From Verrucomicrobia bacterium IMCC26134 (GTDB taxonomy: Bacteria > Verrucomicrobiota > Verrucomicrobiia > Opitutales > Opitutaceae), in the NCBI GenBank assembly GCA_000972765.1, contig CP011265.1, positions 2,973,001 through 3,037,000 of the forward strand: 64,000 nucleotides of DNA. Direction: 5' to 3'. A program made the position numbers and the translations under genes. A model generated the notes under the pieces. That model ran no database searches and was not told where the DNA came from. It was given only the letters and a program-made list of their open reading frames with translations. Positions 11,033 through 19,476 of the stretch are shown one piece after another. Every line of letters starts with the position of its first letter. The stretch's first letter is position 1.

Positions 11033-12475
11033 ATGCGCTTCCCGCTCGCGCTCAAGGTCAGCCTCTGGCTCCTCCTAAATCTGCTCCTGCTCGCCATCCT
11101 CGGCGGATGCTGGCTGCTCAACAGCGGCGGCCCCGAGGATAAGCTCGCGTGGAGCTCCTTGGTCTCCGGACCTGCGGGGCGCAGTGCGCAAGCCCTGGCC
11201 GACGTCACCGTGAGCGAGCTCCGTGCAACTCCACGCTCAAATTGGGACATAGCCCTCCAACGCGCTTCCGAAAAGCACACCCTGCCATTGGCGCTCTATG
11301 GACAAGACTTCAATCTTCTGGCCGGAAATGTAGGCGAGCTCCCGGATAGCGTCATCTCACGCCTGCAAGCGCCCCGTCGCGATCCGCCCAGGCCGGGCAA
11401 GTTACAGGACGGCCCGCCCGCGCCCCGCCATCTCCCCGTGCCGCAAACCGAACTGCGCGAACCACACCAGCTCTTCCGCACCGGCGAACCCGCCGCTTAT
11501 TGGTTCACCTTCCAACATGGCCCGCCCGGCCGACCGCGAGAGTTCCTGGTCGCTCGTATCCCCAGTCTCTGGAGCCTGATCAAACTCCTCGATCTTGATA
11601 TCCTGCTCTGGCTCGCCCTCGCCGCCATCGTTTGTTCCATTCTGCTCTGGTTGCCCTTCGTCGCGGCCCACGCCCGTGCCCTCCGTCGCTTGGACCGCGC
11701 CACCGAAGCCATCGCCGACGGCCGCTTCGACACCCGCGTGCCCGAAAATCAACTCGATGAACTCGGCGCACTCGGCGGCTCCATCAACCGCATGAGCGGC
11801 CGCCTCGATCGTCTCGTCACCGGGCAAAAACGTTTCCTCGGCGACATCGCCCACGAGCTCGGCTCGCCCCTAGGCCGCATGCAGATGGGCGTCGGCATCC
11901 TCGAAGCCCGCGCGCCCGCCGAGCTTCAGCCCGCGATCAACGACGTGCGCGAAGAGGTCGTGCAAATGGCCGACCTCGTCGCCGAGTTGCTCGCCTTCAC
12001 CCGCGCCGGCCTGCGCCAGCGCGACGCTCTGCGCGTGCGGGTAGAACTTGCCGGTCTCGCCGCCCGTGTGCTCGCCCGCGAGGCAGCCACCGATGCCGTC
12101 ACCGTCGATATCCCAGCCGGTCTCGCCGTGCTGGCGGACGCCGATCTTCTCGCCCGCGCCATGGGCAATCTCGTTCGCAACGCCATCCGCTACGCCGGCC
12201 GGACCGGCCCGATCGCCTTGCGCGCCCTCAGACAGGAGACATTGATCGCTATTACCGTCGAAGACACGGGCCCCGGTGTTCCGCCCGATGCACTCGATCG
12301 TCTCGGCGAACCGTTTTTCCGGCCTGAAACCGCCCGCCTTCGCGAAACCGGCGGCGTAGGCCTTGGGCTCGCCATCGTGCGTGGTTGCGCCGAGTCCTGC
12401 GGCGGCACCGTGCATTTCGCGAATCGGATCCCGAACGGTTTTGTCGCCACGCTGAGGCTGCCTGCCGCCGGCTAG
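11033..12475 (+). CDS. Membrane sensor histidine kinase, CpxA-like
   Basis: This is a 480-residue histidine kinase. There are two membrane segments (about 9-29 and 190-210) around a Pro/Arg-rich periplasmic domain of about 160 residues. Then come a HAMP domain (RATEAIADGRFDTRVPE), a DHp domain with phosphoacceptor H274 in FLGDIAHELGSPLGRM, and an HATPase_c domain with N box NLVRNAIRYA, G1 DTGPGVPP, F box PFFRPE and G2 GGVGLGLAIVRG. The HELGSPLGR box resembles CpxA. It is the cognate partner of the response regulator 18 bp upstream. Downstream are secreted EF-hand and di-haem proteins, which may be its targets. Confidence 0.92.
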   Translation: MRFPLALKVSLWLLLNLLLLAILGGCWLLNSGGPEDKLAWSSLVSGPAGRSAQALADVTVSELRATPRSNWDIALQRASEKHTLPLALYGQDFNLLAGNVGELPDSVISRLQAPRRDPPRPGKLQDGPPAPRHLPVPQTELREPHQLFRTGEPAAYWFTFQHGPPGRPREFLVARIPSLWSLIKLLDLDILLWLALAAIVCSILLWLPFVAAHARALRRLDRATEAIADGRFDTRVPENQLDELGALGGSINRMSGRLDRLVTGQKRFLGDIAHELGSPLGRMQMGVGILEARAPAELQPAINDVREEVVQMADLVAELLAFTRAGLRQRDALRVRVELAGLAARVLAREAATDAVTVDIPAGLAVLADADLLARAMGNLVRNAIRYAGRTGPIALRALRQETLIAITVEDTGPGVPPDALDRLGEPFFRPETARLRETGGVGLGLAIVRGCAESCGGTVHFANRIPNGFVATLRLPAAG

Positions 12476-12517
12476 GCAAGCCCTCGCCCCGACGAGACCG
12501 CCCAGGCCAATCTTTTG

Positions 12518-12534
12518 GGAGGTTTTACACCTCC
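12518..12534. promoter_or_regulatory. Inverted repeat upstream of EF-hand gene
   Basis: GGAGGT (12518-12523) and ACCTCC (12529-12534) are separated by TTTAC and followed by an AT-rich TTAATAATT. It lies between the kinase stop and the EF-hand gene. It could be a weak terminator or a binding site for the adjacent response regulator; the sequence does not decide. Confidence 0.3.
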
Positions 12535-12602
12535 TTAATAATTCCCCCGTCGCGCTTCATGCGCCCCTTACACTCGCATGGTTAAATTGGCCCCAGAATC
12601 CA

Positions 12603-13061
12603 ATGAATACCATCCGGGCCCAAGCCTACTTTCTCCGCCGTTCCTGCGCACACCTTTCCGTTCTTAAGCTTCTGTGCGTCCTGGCCGCCGGCACTATCAG
12701 CCCCGCGCTCCACGCCGCCCCAGTTGAGAATAGCTCCGGCTCCGATCAAGACCACCGCCCCGCCCGGCGCGACAACCTCAAACCCGCTCAACGCCGCCCG
12801 CAGTCCCCTCTGGCCCTGTTTGACGCCGATCACGATGGCCGGCTCTCCTCCGCCGAAATCGCCGCCTCCTCCGCCGTCCTGCGCAAGCTCGACGCCAATG
12901 CAGACGGACAGCTCAGCGGCCGCGAGATGCTGCCACCCCGACCGCCAGGCGCGACAAACCACTCTCCAGGAGAAATGGCGCCGCCCGACTCCCCACCTGA
13001 CGCCCCTCCCGATTCGGCGCCCGACGATCGCGCCCCCCCCGCCCCCACACCCGCGCCTTAA
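12603..13061 (+). CDS. Secreted EF-hand protein
   Basis: This 152-residue exported protein has a basic/hydrophobic leader (about 1-39, ending LHAAP). Two EF-hand calcium loops follow in tandem: DADHDGRLSSAE and DANADGQLSGRE. The C-terminal 45 residues are almost pure Pro/Ala/Asp, a disordered tail. It probably binds calcium in the periplasm, but no enzymatic domain is visible. It lies directly after the histidine kinase and before the di-haem protein. Small secreted EF-hand proteins beside CpxAR-like systems are plausible feedback or target genes; this is inference. Confidence 0.8.
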   Translation: MNTIRAQAYFLRRSCAHLSVLKLLCVLAAGTISPALHAAPVENSSGSDQDHRPARRDNLKPAQRRPQSPLALFDADHDGRLSSAEIAASSAVLRKLDANADGQLSGREMLPPRPPGATNHSPGEMAPPDSPPDAPPDSAPDDRAPPAPTPAP

Positions 13062-13159
13062 CTAACCCTCCCTCCATCCGTCCGTTCTGCATCACCAAGC
13101 CAACCCGACTAGTAAATTATTGATACACTGAGTCCGCATCACTCCACCCCCGCTCCTCC

Positions 13160-14425
13160 ATGAACCCGATCCCAAAAATCACCCGTCCCTCCCAGTCCCT
13201 GCCCTTGGTAAACTTGGCCAAGCTCCGTTCGTCATGCGCTCTGGTTTTGCTCTTCATCGCCCCTTCGCTGCTCCACGCCCAAGCCAACCCGCCGCGCAAC
13301 CCGCCTGCGGCCCCCAACGGTCCCGCTGCCGGTAACCTCGGCGGCCCCTTGATCGGCCTTACCACGGCGCAAACCGCCGATTTCCGCGCCGGCCTGGCCG
13401 CCTTTCGCCAAGCCGAAACCCTGGACAGCGGCCTCGGCCCCATTTTCAACGACATCTCCTGCGTCGCCTGCCACCTCGCGCCGGCCGTAGGCGGAGGCAG
13501 CCGCCGCACCGTCACACGCTTCGGCCGCACCACCAACTTCGTCTTCGATCCACTCACCTCGCAGGGCGGTTCACTCCTCCAAAATCGCGCCATCTCCCCC
13601 GAGTTGCGCGAGGTCATTCCGCCCGAGGCCAACACCGTCGCCCAGCGAATCACCACCCCGCTTTTCGGCGCCGGCCTCATCGAGGCCATCCCTGACGCCA
13701 CTCTGCGCGCCCTCGCTTCCAGTCCTAAATCCGACGGGGTGCGCGGCCACGTTGCTCTCGTCAAAGACGTCACCACCGGCACCGAACGAGTGGGGCGCTT
13801 CGGCTGGAAGGCCCAGCAAGCCACCTTGCTCGCCTTCGCCGCCGACGCCTATTCCAACGAGATGGGGATAACCAATCGCTTTTTCCCCACCGAAAACGCG
13901 CCGAATGGCGACCTCGCCCGCCTCGCCCGCGCCGACCAGATACAGGACCCCGAGGATGAGGTTTCCGCCATCACGCGCCAGTCCGACGTCGATCGCGTCG
14001 CCGCGTTCATGCGCCTGCTCACCCCGCCGCCGCGCGGCCAGTCCAATCCGGCTGTCGTCGCCGGACAGGCCACCTTTGCCACCCTCAACTGCAACGCCTG
14101 CCACACTCCATCACTCCAAACCGGTCCCAGCACGATCGCGGCGCTCGCGAATAAACCCGTTGCCCTCTACTCCGATCTGCTACTCCACGACATGGGCTCG
14201 CTCGGCGATGGCATCGCCCAGGGCAACGCCACACCGCGCGAGATGCGCACCGCCCCGCTCTGGGGACTTTCCGCCCGCCGCGAGTTCCTCCACGACGGTC
14301 GCGCCACCACCCTGGAAGCCGCCATCCGCGCCCACGACGGCGAGGCCGCCCTCATCCGCGACCGCTACCTCCGACTCAACACAAACCAGCGCACCCAGCT
14401 CATCGCCTTCCTCAACTCCCTGTAA
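13160..14425 (+). CDS. Di-haem oxidoreductase/putative peroxidase (DUF1111 family)
   Basis: This 421-residue exported c-type cytochrome has a signal peptide (about 1-40, LLFIAPSLLHAQ). Two haem-binding CxxCH motifs are present: C101-V-A-C104-H105 in the N-terminal half, and C311-N-A-C314-H315 in the C-terminal half. The blocks LGPIFNDISCVACH and TAPLWGLSARREFLHDGRA are typical of the di-haem oxidoreductase family, once called thiol oxidoreductase. It would act in the periplasm in electron transfer or peroxide reduction; the substrate is not known for the family. It sits between the EF-hand gene and mlaC, on the same strand. Confidence 0.88.
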   Translation: MNPIPKITRPSQSLPLVNLAKLRSSCALVLLFIAPSLLHAQANPPRNPPAAPNGPAAGNLGGPLIGLTTAQTADFRAGLAAFRQAETLDSGLGPIFNDISCVACHLAPAVGGGSRRTVTRFGRTTNFVFDPLTSQGGSLLQNRAISPELREVIPPEANTVAQRITTPLFGAGLIEAIPDATLRALASSPKSDGVRGHVALVKDVTTGTERVGRFGWKAQQATLLAFAADAYSNEMGITNRFFPTENAPNGDLARLARADQIQDPEDEVSAITRQSDVDRVAAFMRLLTPPPRGQSNPAVVAGQATFATLNCNACHTPSLQTGPSTIAALANKPVALYSDLLLHDMGSLGDGIAQGNATPREMRTAPLWGLSARREFLHDGRATTLEAAIRAHDGEAALIRDRYLRLNTNQRTQLIAFLNSL

Positions 14426-14742
14426 AACGAGGCCACTCACGCGGTCCCCCGGGCCGCAACCCATCGCAAAACGAATAAAAAAAACGCCATTTTCTGGAAA
14501 CGCCAGTCATGCGGCGGCGTAGCGCTTCCCTCATTCGCGGGATTGAGCCGGATGGCGCTCGCTGAACCCCGAGGCGGACCCAATGGGTGCATTGAGCGGG
14601 TGCCGCGAGCGGCAGGCGGTCAATAGGTTGGGTGAGACGAACCGATCCGACCGCCGTTTTGAGGCATGGATCTCCTTTCATGAGCCGGCTTCATGTTTTC
14701 TTTTTGAACTAGGAGGTTATTGGGTTAACATGACCTATCGTC
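14426..14742. other. Intergenic region, no gene recognised
   Basis: These 317 bp between the di-haem gene and mlaC hold no convincing gene. There is an A-tract followed by a direct repeat AACGCCA, and a short perfect hairpin TGCCGC-GA-GCGGCA (14601-14614). A strong Shine-Dalgarno-like AGGAGG (14711-14716) is followed 13 nt later by an ATG (14730) that is out of frame with mlaC. A promoter for mlaC-mlaA is expected here, but no good -35/-10 pair stands out. Confidence 0.5.
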
Positions 14743-15354
14743 ATGCATACTGCCCGCACCCTGCGCCTCTTAATAGTCATAGGCTTCGCCGCCTTCGCTT
14801 CGCTCCGCGCGGCCCCGGTCGACGAGGCCCGCACCGCTCTGGTGGCCGGCATCGATGAGGTCTCTGCCGCGCTCAACTCCAACCCGGACCGCAAGGACTT
14901 TATCAACGTCCTCGACACTCTCGTCGATAAGCACTTCGCCTTCGCCACGACCACACGCCTTTCCGTGGGCCCCGCTTGGCGCGACCTTACGACGGAGCAG
15001 CAAACCCGCCTCACCACGCTGTTCGGCCAGCTCGTCATCCGCACCTACGCCGACCGTGTCACCGGCCAAACCCGCCCCGAGATCATCTACGGCAAGCCTC
15101 TCGAGCTTAAACCCGGTCGCATCGAGATTCCCACCACTACCAAAACCGGAGGCCAGACCTACTCGGTGGCCTATCGCCTCGAACTTGTTCCCGCCTCGAA
15201 CCCCGCCCGCTGGCGAGTTTACGATGTCATCGGCGAGGGCGTATCCCTCATCGCCAACTACCGCTCCCAGTTTGAGCCCATCCTTGAAAAATCCGGGCCT
15301 CAGGGTCTGATGAAAACCCTGGAAACTAAACTCGCCGACGCCACGGCTCGCTGA
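14743..15354 (+). CDS. mlaC: Periplasmic phospholipid carrier MlaC
   Basis: This 203-residue exported protein has a signal peptide of about 23 residues (LLIVIGFAAFASLRAAP) and the MlaC/Ttg2D fold. Family features include KHFAFATTTRLSVGPAWRDL, corresponding to the fDf.....vLG..Wr.as segment, LTTEQQTRLTTLFGQLVIRTYAD, and the C-terminal WRVYDVIGEGVSLIANYRSQF. It would shuttle phospholipid between MlaA and MlaD. ATG 14743 gives the natural leader, but it has no close Shine-Dalgarno sequence. It is followed 21 bp later by mlaA and is separated from mlaEFD by about 4.5 kb. Confidence 0.9.
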   Translation: MHTARTLRLLIVIGFAAFASLRAAPVDEARTALVAGIDEVSAALNSNPDRKDFINVLDTLVDKHFAFATTTRLSVGPAWRDLTTEQQTRLTTLFGQLVIRTYADRVTGQTRPEIIYGKPLELKPGRIEIPTTTKTGGQTYSVAYRLELVPASNPARWRVYDVIGEGVSLIANYRSQFEPILEKSGPQGLMKTLETKLADATAR

Positions 15355-15375
15355 TCCCTCAGCCGCCGCCCGCCC

Positions 15376-16194
15376 ATGTCCCGCCACCATTCCCGCCTCC
15401 CCGCCCTGCTCTTTGCCGCCTGTCTTCTCGTGGTCGGTTCCCCACTCCTGCGCGCCCAGACCACAGCCACCACCCTCACCCCCGCACCGGCCCCGCAATC
15501 CTCGACCACGCGCGAGCCGATGGCTGATTCAGATTTTGACGAATACGCCCCGCTTAAGATCAGCGATCCGTTCGAACGCTACAATCGCTCCATCTTTAAG
15601 TTCAACGATGTCGTTTACATCAAGATTCTGACCCCCTCGATCAAGGGCTACGAATACGTCGTCCGCCCTCCAGTGAACCGGGCCATCGCCAATTTTTTCA
15701 ACAACCTTCGCTACCCGGTCCGCCTCATCGCTAATCTGGCGCAGTTGAAACTCGAACGCGCCGGCCGCGAGACCGGCAAGTTCACCGTCAACACCGTGGC
15801 TGGCCTCGGCTTTTTCCGCACCGCCGAACACGTCCCGGCCCTCGCCGGCATCCCCCGCGAGGACCTCGGCCAGGCGCTCGGCTACTGGGGAGTCCCCAAC
15901 GGCCCCTACCTCGTGCTCCCGATCCTGGGCGGCAACAGCCTGCGCGACTTCGTCGGCCGGGCTGGTGATACCATCACCTCCCCCACCGGCTGGGATTACA
16001 TCAACCTGGGCAACCGCGACTGGCTCGATTCCTTCGACTGGGAATGGCAGACCTTGGGGACCGTCACCGACATCGCCAGCGGGCTGCCGGACACCTTGAA
16101 ACTCTACGGACAGATGAAAAGCGCCGCCGTGGACCCCTACCTCTCCGTGCGAGACGCCACCATCCGCTATCGCGAACGCGAAACCGCCCGCTGA
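15376..16194 (+). CDS. mlaA: MlaA/VacJ outer-membrane lipid asymmetry protein
   Basis: This 272-residue protein removes mislocalised phospholipids from the outer leaflet and passes them to MlaC. Family motifs are visible: DPFERYNRSIFKFND, RPPVNRAIANFFNNLRYP, GRETGKFTVNTVAGLGFF, EDLGQALGYWGVPNGPYLVL and PILGGNSLRDFVG. The N-terminal leader ends LRAQ without a lipobox cysteine. Classic MlaA is a lipoprotein, so this one seems to be released by ordinary signal peptidase. It is co-linear with mlaC. Confidence 0.93.
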   Translation: MSRHHSRLPALLFAACLLVVGSPLLRAQTTATTLTPAPAPQSSTTREPMADSDFDEYAPLKISDPFERYNRSIFKFNDVVYIKILTPSIKGYEYVVRPPVNRAIANFFNNLRYPVRLIANLAQLKLERAGRETGKFTVNTVAGLGFFRTAEHVPALAGIPREDLGQALGYWGVPNGPYLVLPILGGNSLRDFVGRAGDTITSPTGWDYINLGNRDWLDSFDWEWQTLGTVTDIASGLPDTLKLYGQMKSAAVDPYLSVRDATIRYRERETAR

Positions 16195-16208
16195 GCCGCA
16201 TCACATCG

Positions 16209-16232
16209 GCGCGCAGGAGCGTGCTTGCGCGC
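16209..16232. repeat. REP-like GC hairpin between convergent genes
   Basis: GCGCGCA (16209-16215) pairs with TGCGCGC (16226-16232) around a 10-nt loop and is followed by GATTTCTT. It lies between the convergent mlaA and cvfB-like genes. It may be a terminator or a dispersed repetitive palindrome. Confidence 0.4.
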
Positions 16233-16238
16233 GATTTC

Positions 16239-17084
16239 TTACTTCTTTGTATCCGTCAGCCGGATGCCGTGCTCTTCGATCACGATCCGGCGCGCCTTGA
16301 ACAGCAGCCCGATGGCTTGCTTGAAAGCCTTCTTGCTCACGCCGAAGGCCGCGCGGATCTCCTCCGGCGAGCTGCCGTCATGAAAGGGCATGCGCCCGCC
16401 CGCCGCACGCACCTTTTCCACGATCGTATCCGTGAGCGGCGCGATGCGGTGGTAGCCGGCACGATCCAGCGCGACGTCGATCTTGCCGTCTTCGCGCACC
16501 GTGCGCACGTAGCCCTTGAAGCTCGCGCCGTAGGTCAGCGGGCCCGACAAATCCGTGCGATAGAGCAAGGCGCGGTGGGCGTTTTCCACGATCACGTTGT
16601 AGCCTAGCGGCGTCTCTCCCGTGACCAGCAGCTCCACCGCCTGCCCCTCGGCGTAGGCGGGCGGCGTGAGGTTGAGACGGCGGTTCAACCGCGCGCTGGC
16701 CACGATGCGGTCGCTGCGTTCGTCGAGCATCACCTGCACCACCACGGTCTCGCCCACCCGCAACGGACCCGACTGCTCACGCACCGGCAGCAGCAAATCC
16801 TTATCGAGCCCCCAGTCGAGAAACACCCCGATGCGCGGATTGATACCCACCACGCGCAACGCGGCGAATTCACCGACCTCTGCATAGGGTTTCTGCGTGG
16901 TGGCGACGAGGCGGTCCTCGGAGTCACGGTAGATAAACACCTCGATGTCGCCGCCCGGTGTCGCGCCCGCCGGGATGAGGCTGCCGGGCAGCAAAATTTC
17001 GCCATGCGTGCCGCCATCCAGATAAAAACCGGGAGGTGCGCCGCGCACGATGCGGAGGAGATTTCGTTTACCGAGGAGTGCCAT
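16239..17084 (-). CDS. cvfB: S1-domain RNA-binding protein, CvfB/YitL family
   Basis: This 281-residue protein of the CvfB family has tandem S1-like RNA-binding domains and a C-terminal winged helix. ATG 17084 was chosen (MALLGKRNLLRIVRGAPPGFYLD). The further in-frame ATG at 17129 only adds residues that overlap upstream sequence. Typical segments are the S1 block VVGINPRIGVFLDWGLDKDLLLP, read here as GINPRIGVFLDWG and KDLLLP, then FKGYVRTVREDGKIDVAL and the wHTH SSPEEIRAAFGVSKKAFKQA. Family members influence gene expression, for example virulence factors in Staphylococcus. It is divergent from the dienelactone hydrolase gene. Confidence 0.88.
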   Translation of the reverse strand: MALLGKRNLLRIVRGAPPGFYLDGGTHGEILLPGSLIPAGATPGGDIEVFIYRDSEDRLVATTQKPYAEVGEFAALRVVGINPRIGVFLDWGLDKDLLLPVREQSGPLRVGETVVVQVMLDERSDRIVASARLNRRLNLTPPAYAEGQAVELLVTGETPLGYNVIVENAHRALLYRTDLSGPLTYGASFKGYVRTVREDGKIDVALDRAGYHRIAPLTDTIVEKVRAAGGRMPFHDGSSPEEIRAAFGVSKKAFKQAIGLLFKARRIVIEEHGIRLTDTKK

Positions 17085-17205
17085 GTGCAGACCACCGTGC
17101 CGCGCCGCGCGACGAATGAGGAGCCCCAATTTTCAACACCTCCACTCCGCTACACTCGCCAGCGGGCGATTTCGCCCCAAACCTCCTGGCGACAAACCGC
17201 CCCCC

Positions 17206-17952
17206 ATGACCCTCCGCGAACCCTCCTCCCTCGATCTGCCCACGCCCGCCGGCCCCATGCGCACCCACCTCTACCGCCCCACTGGCGAAGGACGCCACCC
17301 GGGCATCGTGCTCTACTCGGAGATTTTCCAGGTCACCGCGCCGATCGCGCGCACCGCCGCCTGGCTGGCGGGGCACGGCTTCCTCGTCGCCGTGCCCGAG
17401 GTCTACCACGAGTTTCTGCCCGCCGGCACCGTGTTGGCCTACGACCAGGCCGGGGCCGACAAGGGGAACGAACTCAAATACGCCAAGCCCCTCGCCAGTT
17501 ACGATGCCGACGCCCGCGCCGCCGTCGCCTTCCTGCAAAACCACGAGGCCGGCACCGGGCGCGTAGGCGTTATGGGCATCTGCCTCGGCGGCCACCTCGC
17601 CTTCCGGGCCGCGATGAATCCCGCCGTCTCCGCCGCCGTGTGTTTCTACGCGACGGACCTGCACAAACACAGCCTTGGGCTCGGCCAGGCGGACGATTCC
17701 CTCGCCCGCATCCGCGACATCCCCGGCGAGCTGCTGATGATCTGGGGCCGCCAAGACCCGCACGTGCCCGCGGAGGGGCGGGCGACGATCTACACCGCGC
17801 TCGCGACGGCAGGGGCAAACTTCACCTGGCACGAGTTCAACGCCGCGCACGCCTTCCTGCGCGACGAGGGCCTGCGCTACGACCCCGAGCTGGCCCACCT
17901 CACCCTCGGCATGGCCGTGCAACTCTTCTGTCGCCGGCTCGGCGGCGGTTGA
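17206..17952 (+). CDS. Dienelactone hydrolase family protein
   Basis: This 248-residue alpha/beta hydrolase keeps the dienelactone hydrolase cysteine triad: C126 in MGICLGGH, D184 in GRQDPHVP and H215 in NAAHAFLRD. An early acidic residue in LYSEIFQVTAPI matches the family position that activates the cysteine. It would hydrolyse small lactones or esters in the cytoplasm; the natural substrate cannot be inferred. ATG 17206 is the start, since upstream frame extension lies over the cvfB promoter. It is a single-gene unit converging on uxaC. Confidence 0.87.
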   Translation: MTLREPSSLDLPTPAGPMRTHLYRPTGEGRHPGIVLYSEIFQVTAPIARTAAWLAGHGFLVAVPEVYHEFLPAGTVLAYDQAGADKGNELKYAKPLASYDADARAAVAFLQNHEAGTGRVGVMGICLGGHLAFRAAMNPAVSAAVCFYATDLHKHSLGLGQADDSLARIRDIPGELLMIWGRQDPHVPAEGRATIYTALATAGANFTWHEFNAAHAFLRDEGLRYDPELAHLTLGMAVQLFCRRLGGG

Positions 17953-17996
17953 GCTTGCTCCACACGCTTCACGGCTGAACGCAGTTCGGCGGCGGC

Positions 17997-19415
17997 TTAC
18001 CAGTCCTTCGCCACTTCGAGGCCGAAGTAGCCGGCGGCGTTGGCGTAGCTGATGTCGGAAACCAGCTTCGTCAGCTCGGCGTCGTCAGCCGGGATCAGGC
18101 CCGCCTCGACATCCTCCCCGATCAGCTTGCAGAGCAGGCGGCGGAAGTATTCATGTCTGGGATACGAAAGGAAGCTGCGCGAGTCCGTCAGCATGCCGAC
18201 AAACTTCGAGAGCAGGCCGAGCGAACTGAGCGCGTTGAGCTGCCATTCCATGGCCTCTTTCTGATCAAGGAACCACCAGCCGCTGCCGAACTGGATCTTA
18301 CCAGCCGAGGGGCCGTCTTGGAAGTTTCCGATCATCGTCGCGAAGACGTAGTTGTCGGCCGGATTGAGATTGTAGAGCACGACCTTGGGGAGCGCGTTTT
18401 CGCGATCGAGGGTGTCGAGGTAGCGCGAGAGGGCGCGGGCCTGCGGGAAGTCGCCGATCGAGTCCACGCCGGAATCGCCGCCGAGGCGCTTGAGCAGACG
18501 GCTGTTGTTATTGCGCAGGGCACCGAGGTGGAGCTGCTTCGTCCAGCCGCGTTTAGCATCGAGCCGGCCGAGGAAGAGCATGATAAACCACATCCATTTC
18601 GCGGATTGCTCGAGCGTGGCGGCGCGACCGGAACGGGTCTGCGTAAAAATGGCGGCGGCCTCGGCATCGGTGCAGTCGGCCTCGGGCAGGTTCTCCAGGC
18701 CGTGGTCGGAGATGCGACCGCCGATCGAGTGGAAAAAGGCGTGGCGCTTGTCGAGCGCGTCAAGCAGCGCGGGGACGCCGTCTACCGTCACTCCGGCTCG
18801 GGCGGCGAGCTGGTCGCACCAGGTGTTGAACACGGCGGGCGCGGAGACCGCCATTAGCTTGTCGGCGCGGTAAGTGGGATAGACGCGGGTTTTCAAGCCG
18901 CTCTTCGCGATAGCGACGTGGTGTTCAAGGGAGTCCGCGGGATCGTCGGTAGTGCAGACCACGGCGACCTTGCAGGCGGTGAGGATGCCCTGGGTCGTAA
19001 ACGCGGCGGTCGCGAGCTTGGCGTTGGCGAGCTCCCAGATTTTGGGTGCGTTGGCCTCGTTGATCAGGAGGTCGATGCCGAAGTAGCGGCGGAGCTCAAG
19101 GTGCGACCAGTGGTGGAGGGGATTGCGGATCAGCGAAGGCACGACGCGGCAGTAGGCGAGGAACTTGTCGTAATCGGAGGCGGAGCCGGTGATGGAGTCC
19201 TCGTTGACTCCGGCAGTGCGCATGGCGCGCCACTTGTAGTGGTCGCCGCCGAGCCAGATTTCCGCGAGGTTGCGAAACTGTTTGTTCGAAGCGATCTGGT
19301 CGGGCGGCAAGTGACAGTGATAGTCGAAAATCGGCTGATTCTTGGCCACCTCGTGGTAAAGGCGGCGCGCCGTCGCGGTCGTGAGCAGGAAGTCGTCGTT
19401 GAGGAAAGCGGACAT
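17997..19415 (-). CDS. uxaC: Glucuronate isomerase
   Basis: This 472-residue amidohydrolase-fold enzyme converts D-glucuronate to D-fructuronate and galacturonate to tagaturonate, the first step of hexuronate breakdown. The N-terminus has FDYHCHLPPDQIASNKQF with its metal-type H-x-H. Conserved LAEIWLGGDHYKWRAMRTAGV and the C-terminal LTDSRSFLSYPRHEYFRR are present. The length equals the usual 470 residues. It is the last gene of a minus-strand cluster behind a sugar-phosphate isomerase-like gene and a Gfo/Idh oxidoreductase. The other hexuronate genes (uxaB, uxuA) are not in the window. Confidence 0.95.
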   Translation of the reverse strand: MSAFLNDDFLLTTATARRLYHEVAKNQPIFDYHCHLPPDQIASNKQFRNLAEIWLGGDHYKWRAMRTAGVNEDSITGSASDYDKFLAYCRVVPSLIRNPLHHWSHLELRRYFGIDLLINEANAPKIWELANAKLATAAFTTQGILTACKVAVVCTTDDPADSLEHHVAIAKSGLKTRVYPTYRADKLMAVSAPAVFNTWCDQLAARAGVTVDGVPALLDALDKRHAFFHSIGGRISDHGLENLPEADCTDAEAAAIFTQTRSGRAATLEQSAKWMWFIMLFLGRLDAKRGWTKQLHLGALRNNNSRLLKRLGGDSGVDSIGDFPQARALSRYLDTLDRENALPKVVLYNLNPADNYVFATMIGNFQDGPSAGKIQFGSGWWFLDQKEAMEWQLNALSSLGLLSKFVGMLTDSRSFLSYPRHEYFRRLLCKLIGEDVEAGLIPADDAELTKLVSDISYANAAGYFGLEVAKDW

Positions 19416-19476
19416 GAGGGAAGAGGATTGGAGGGGATGAGAGTATCGAAATGCGGGAGGTCTGGTGCCTCAGGCG

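Noticed and set aside
13117-13824. Minus-strand frame of 235 codons opposite the di-haem gene
   Set aside because: The plus strand has a signal peptide and two CxxCH motifs; this frame shows only basic, Ser/Arg-rich antisense sequence.
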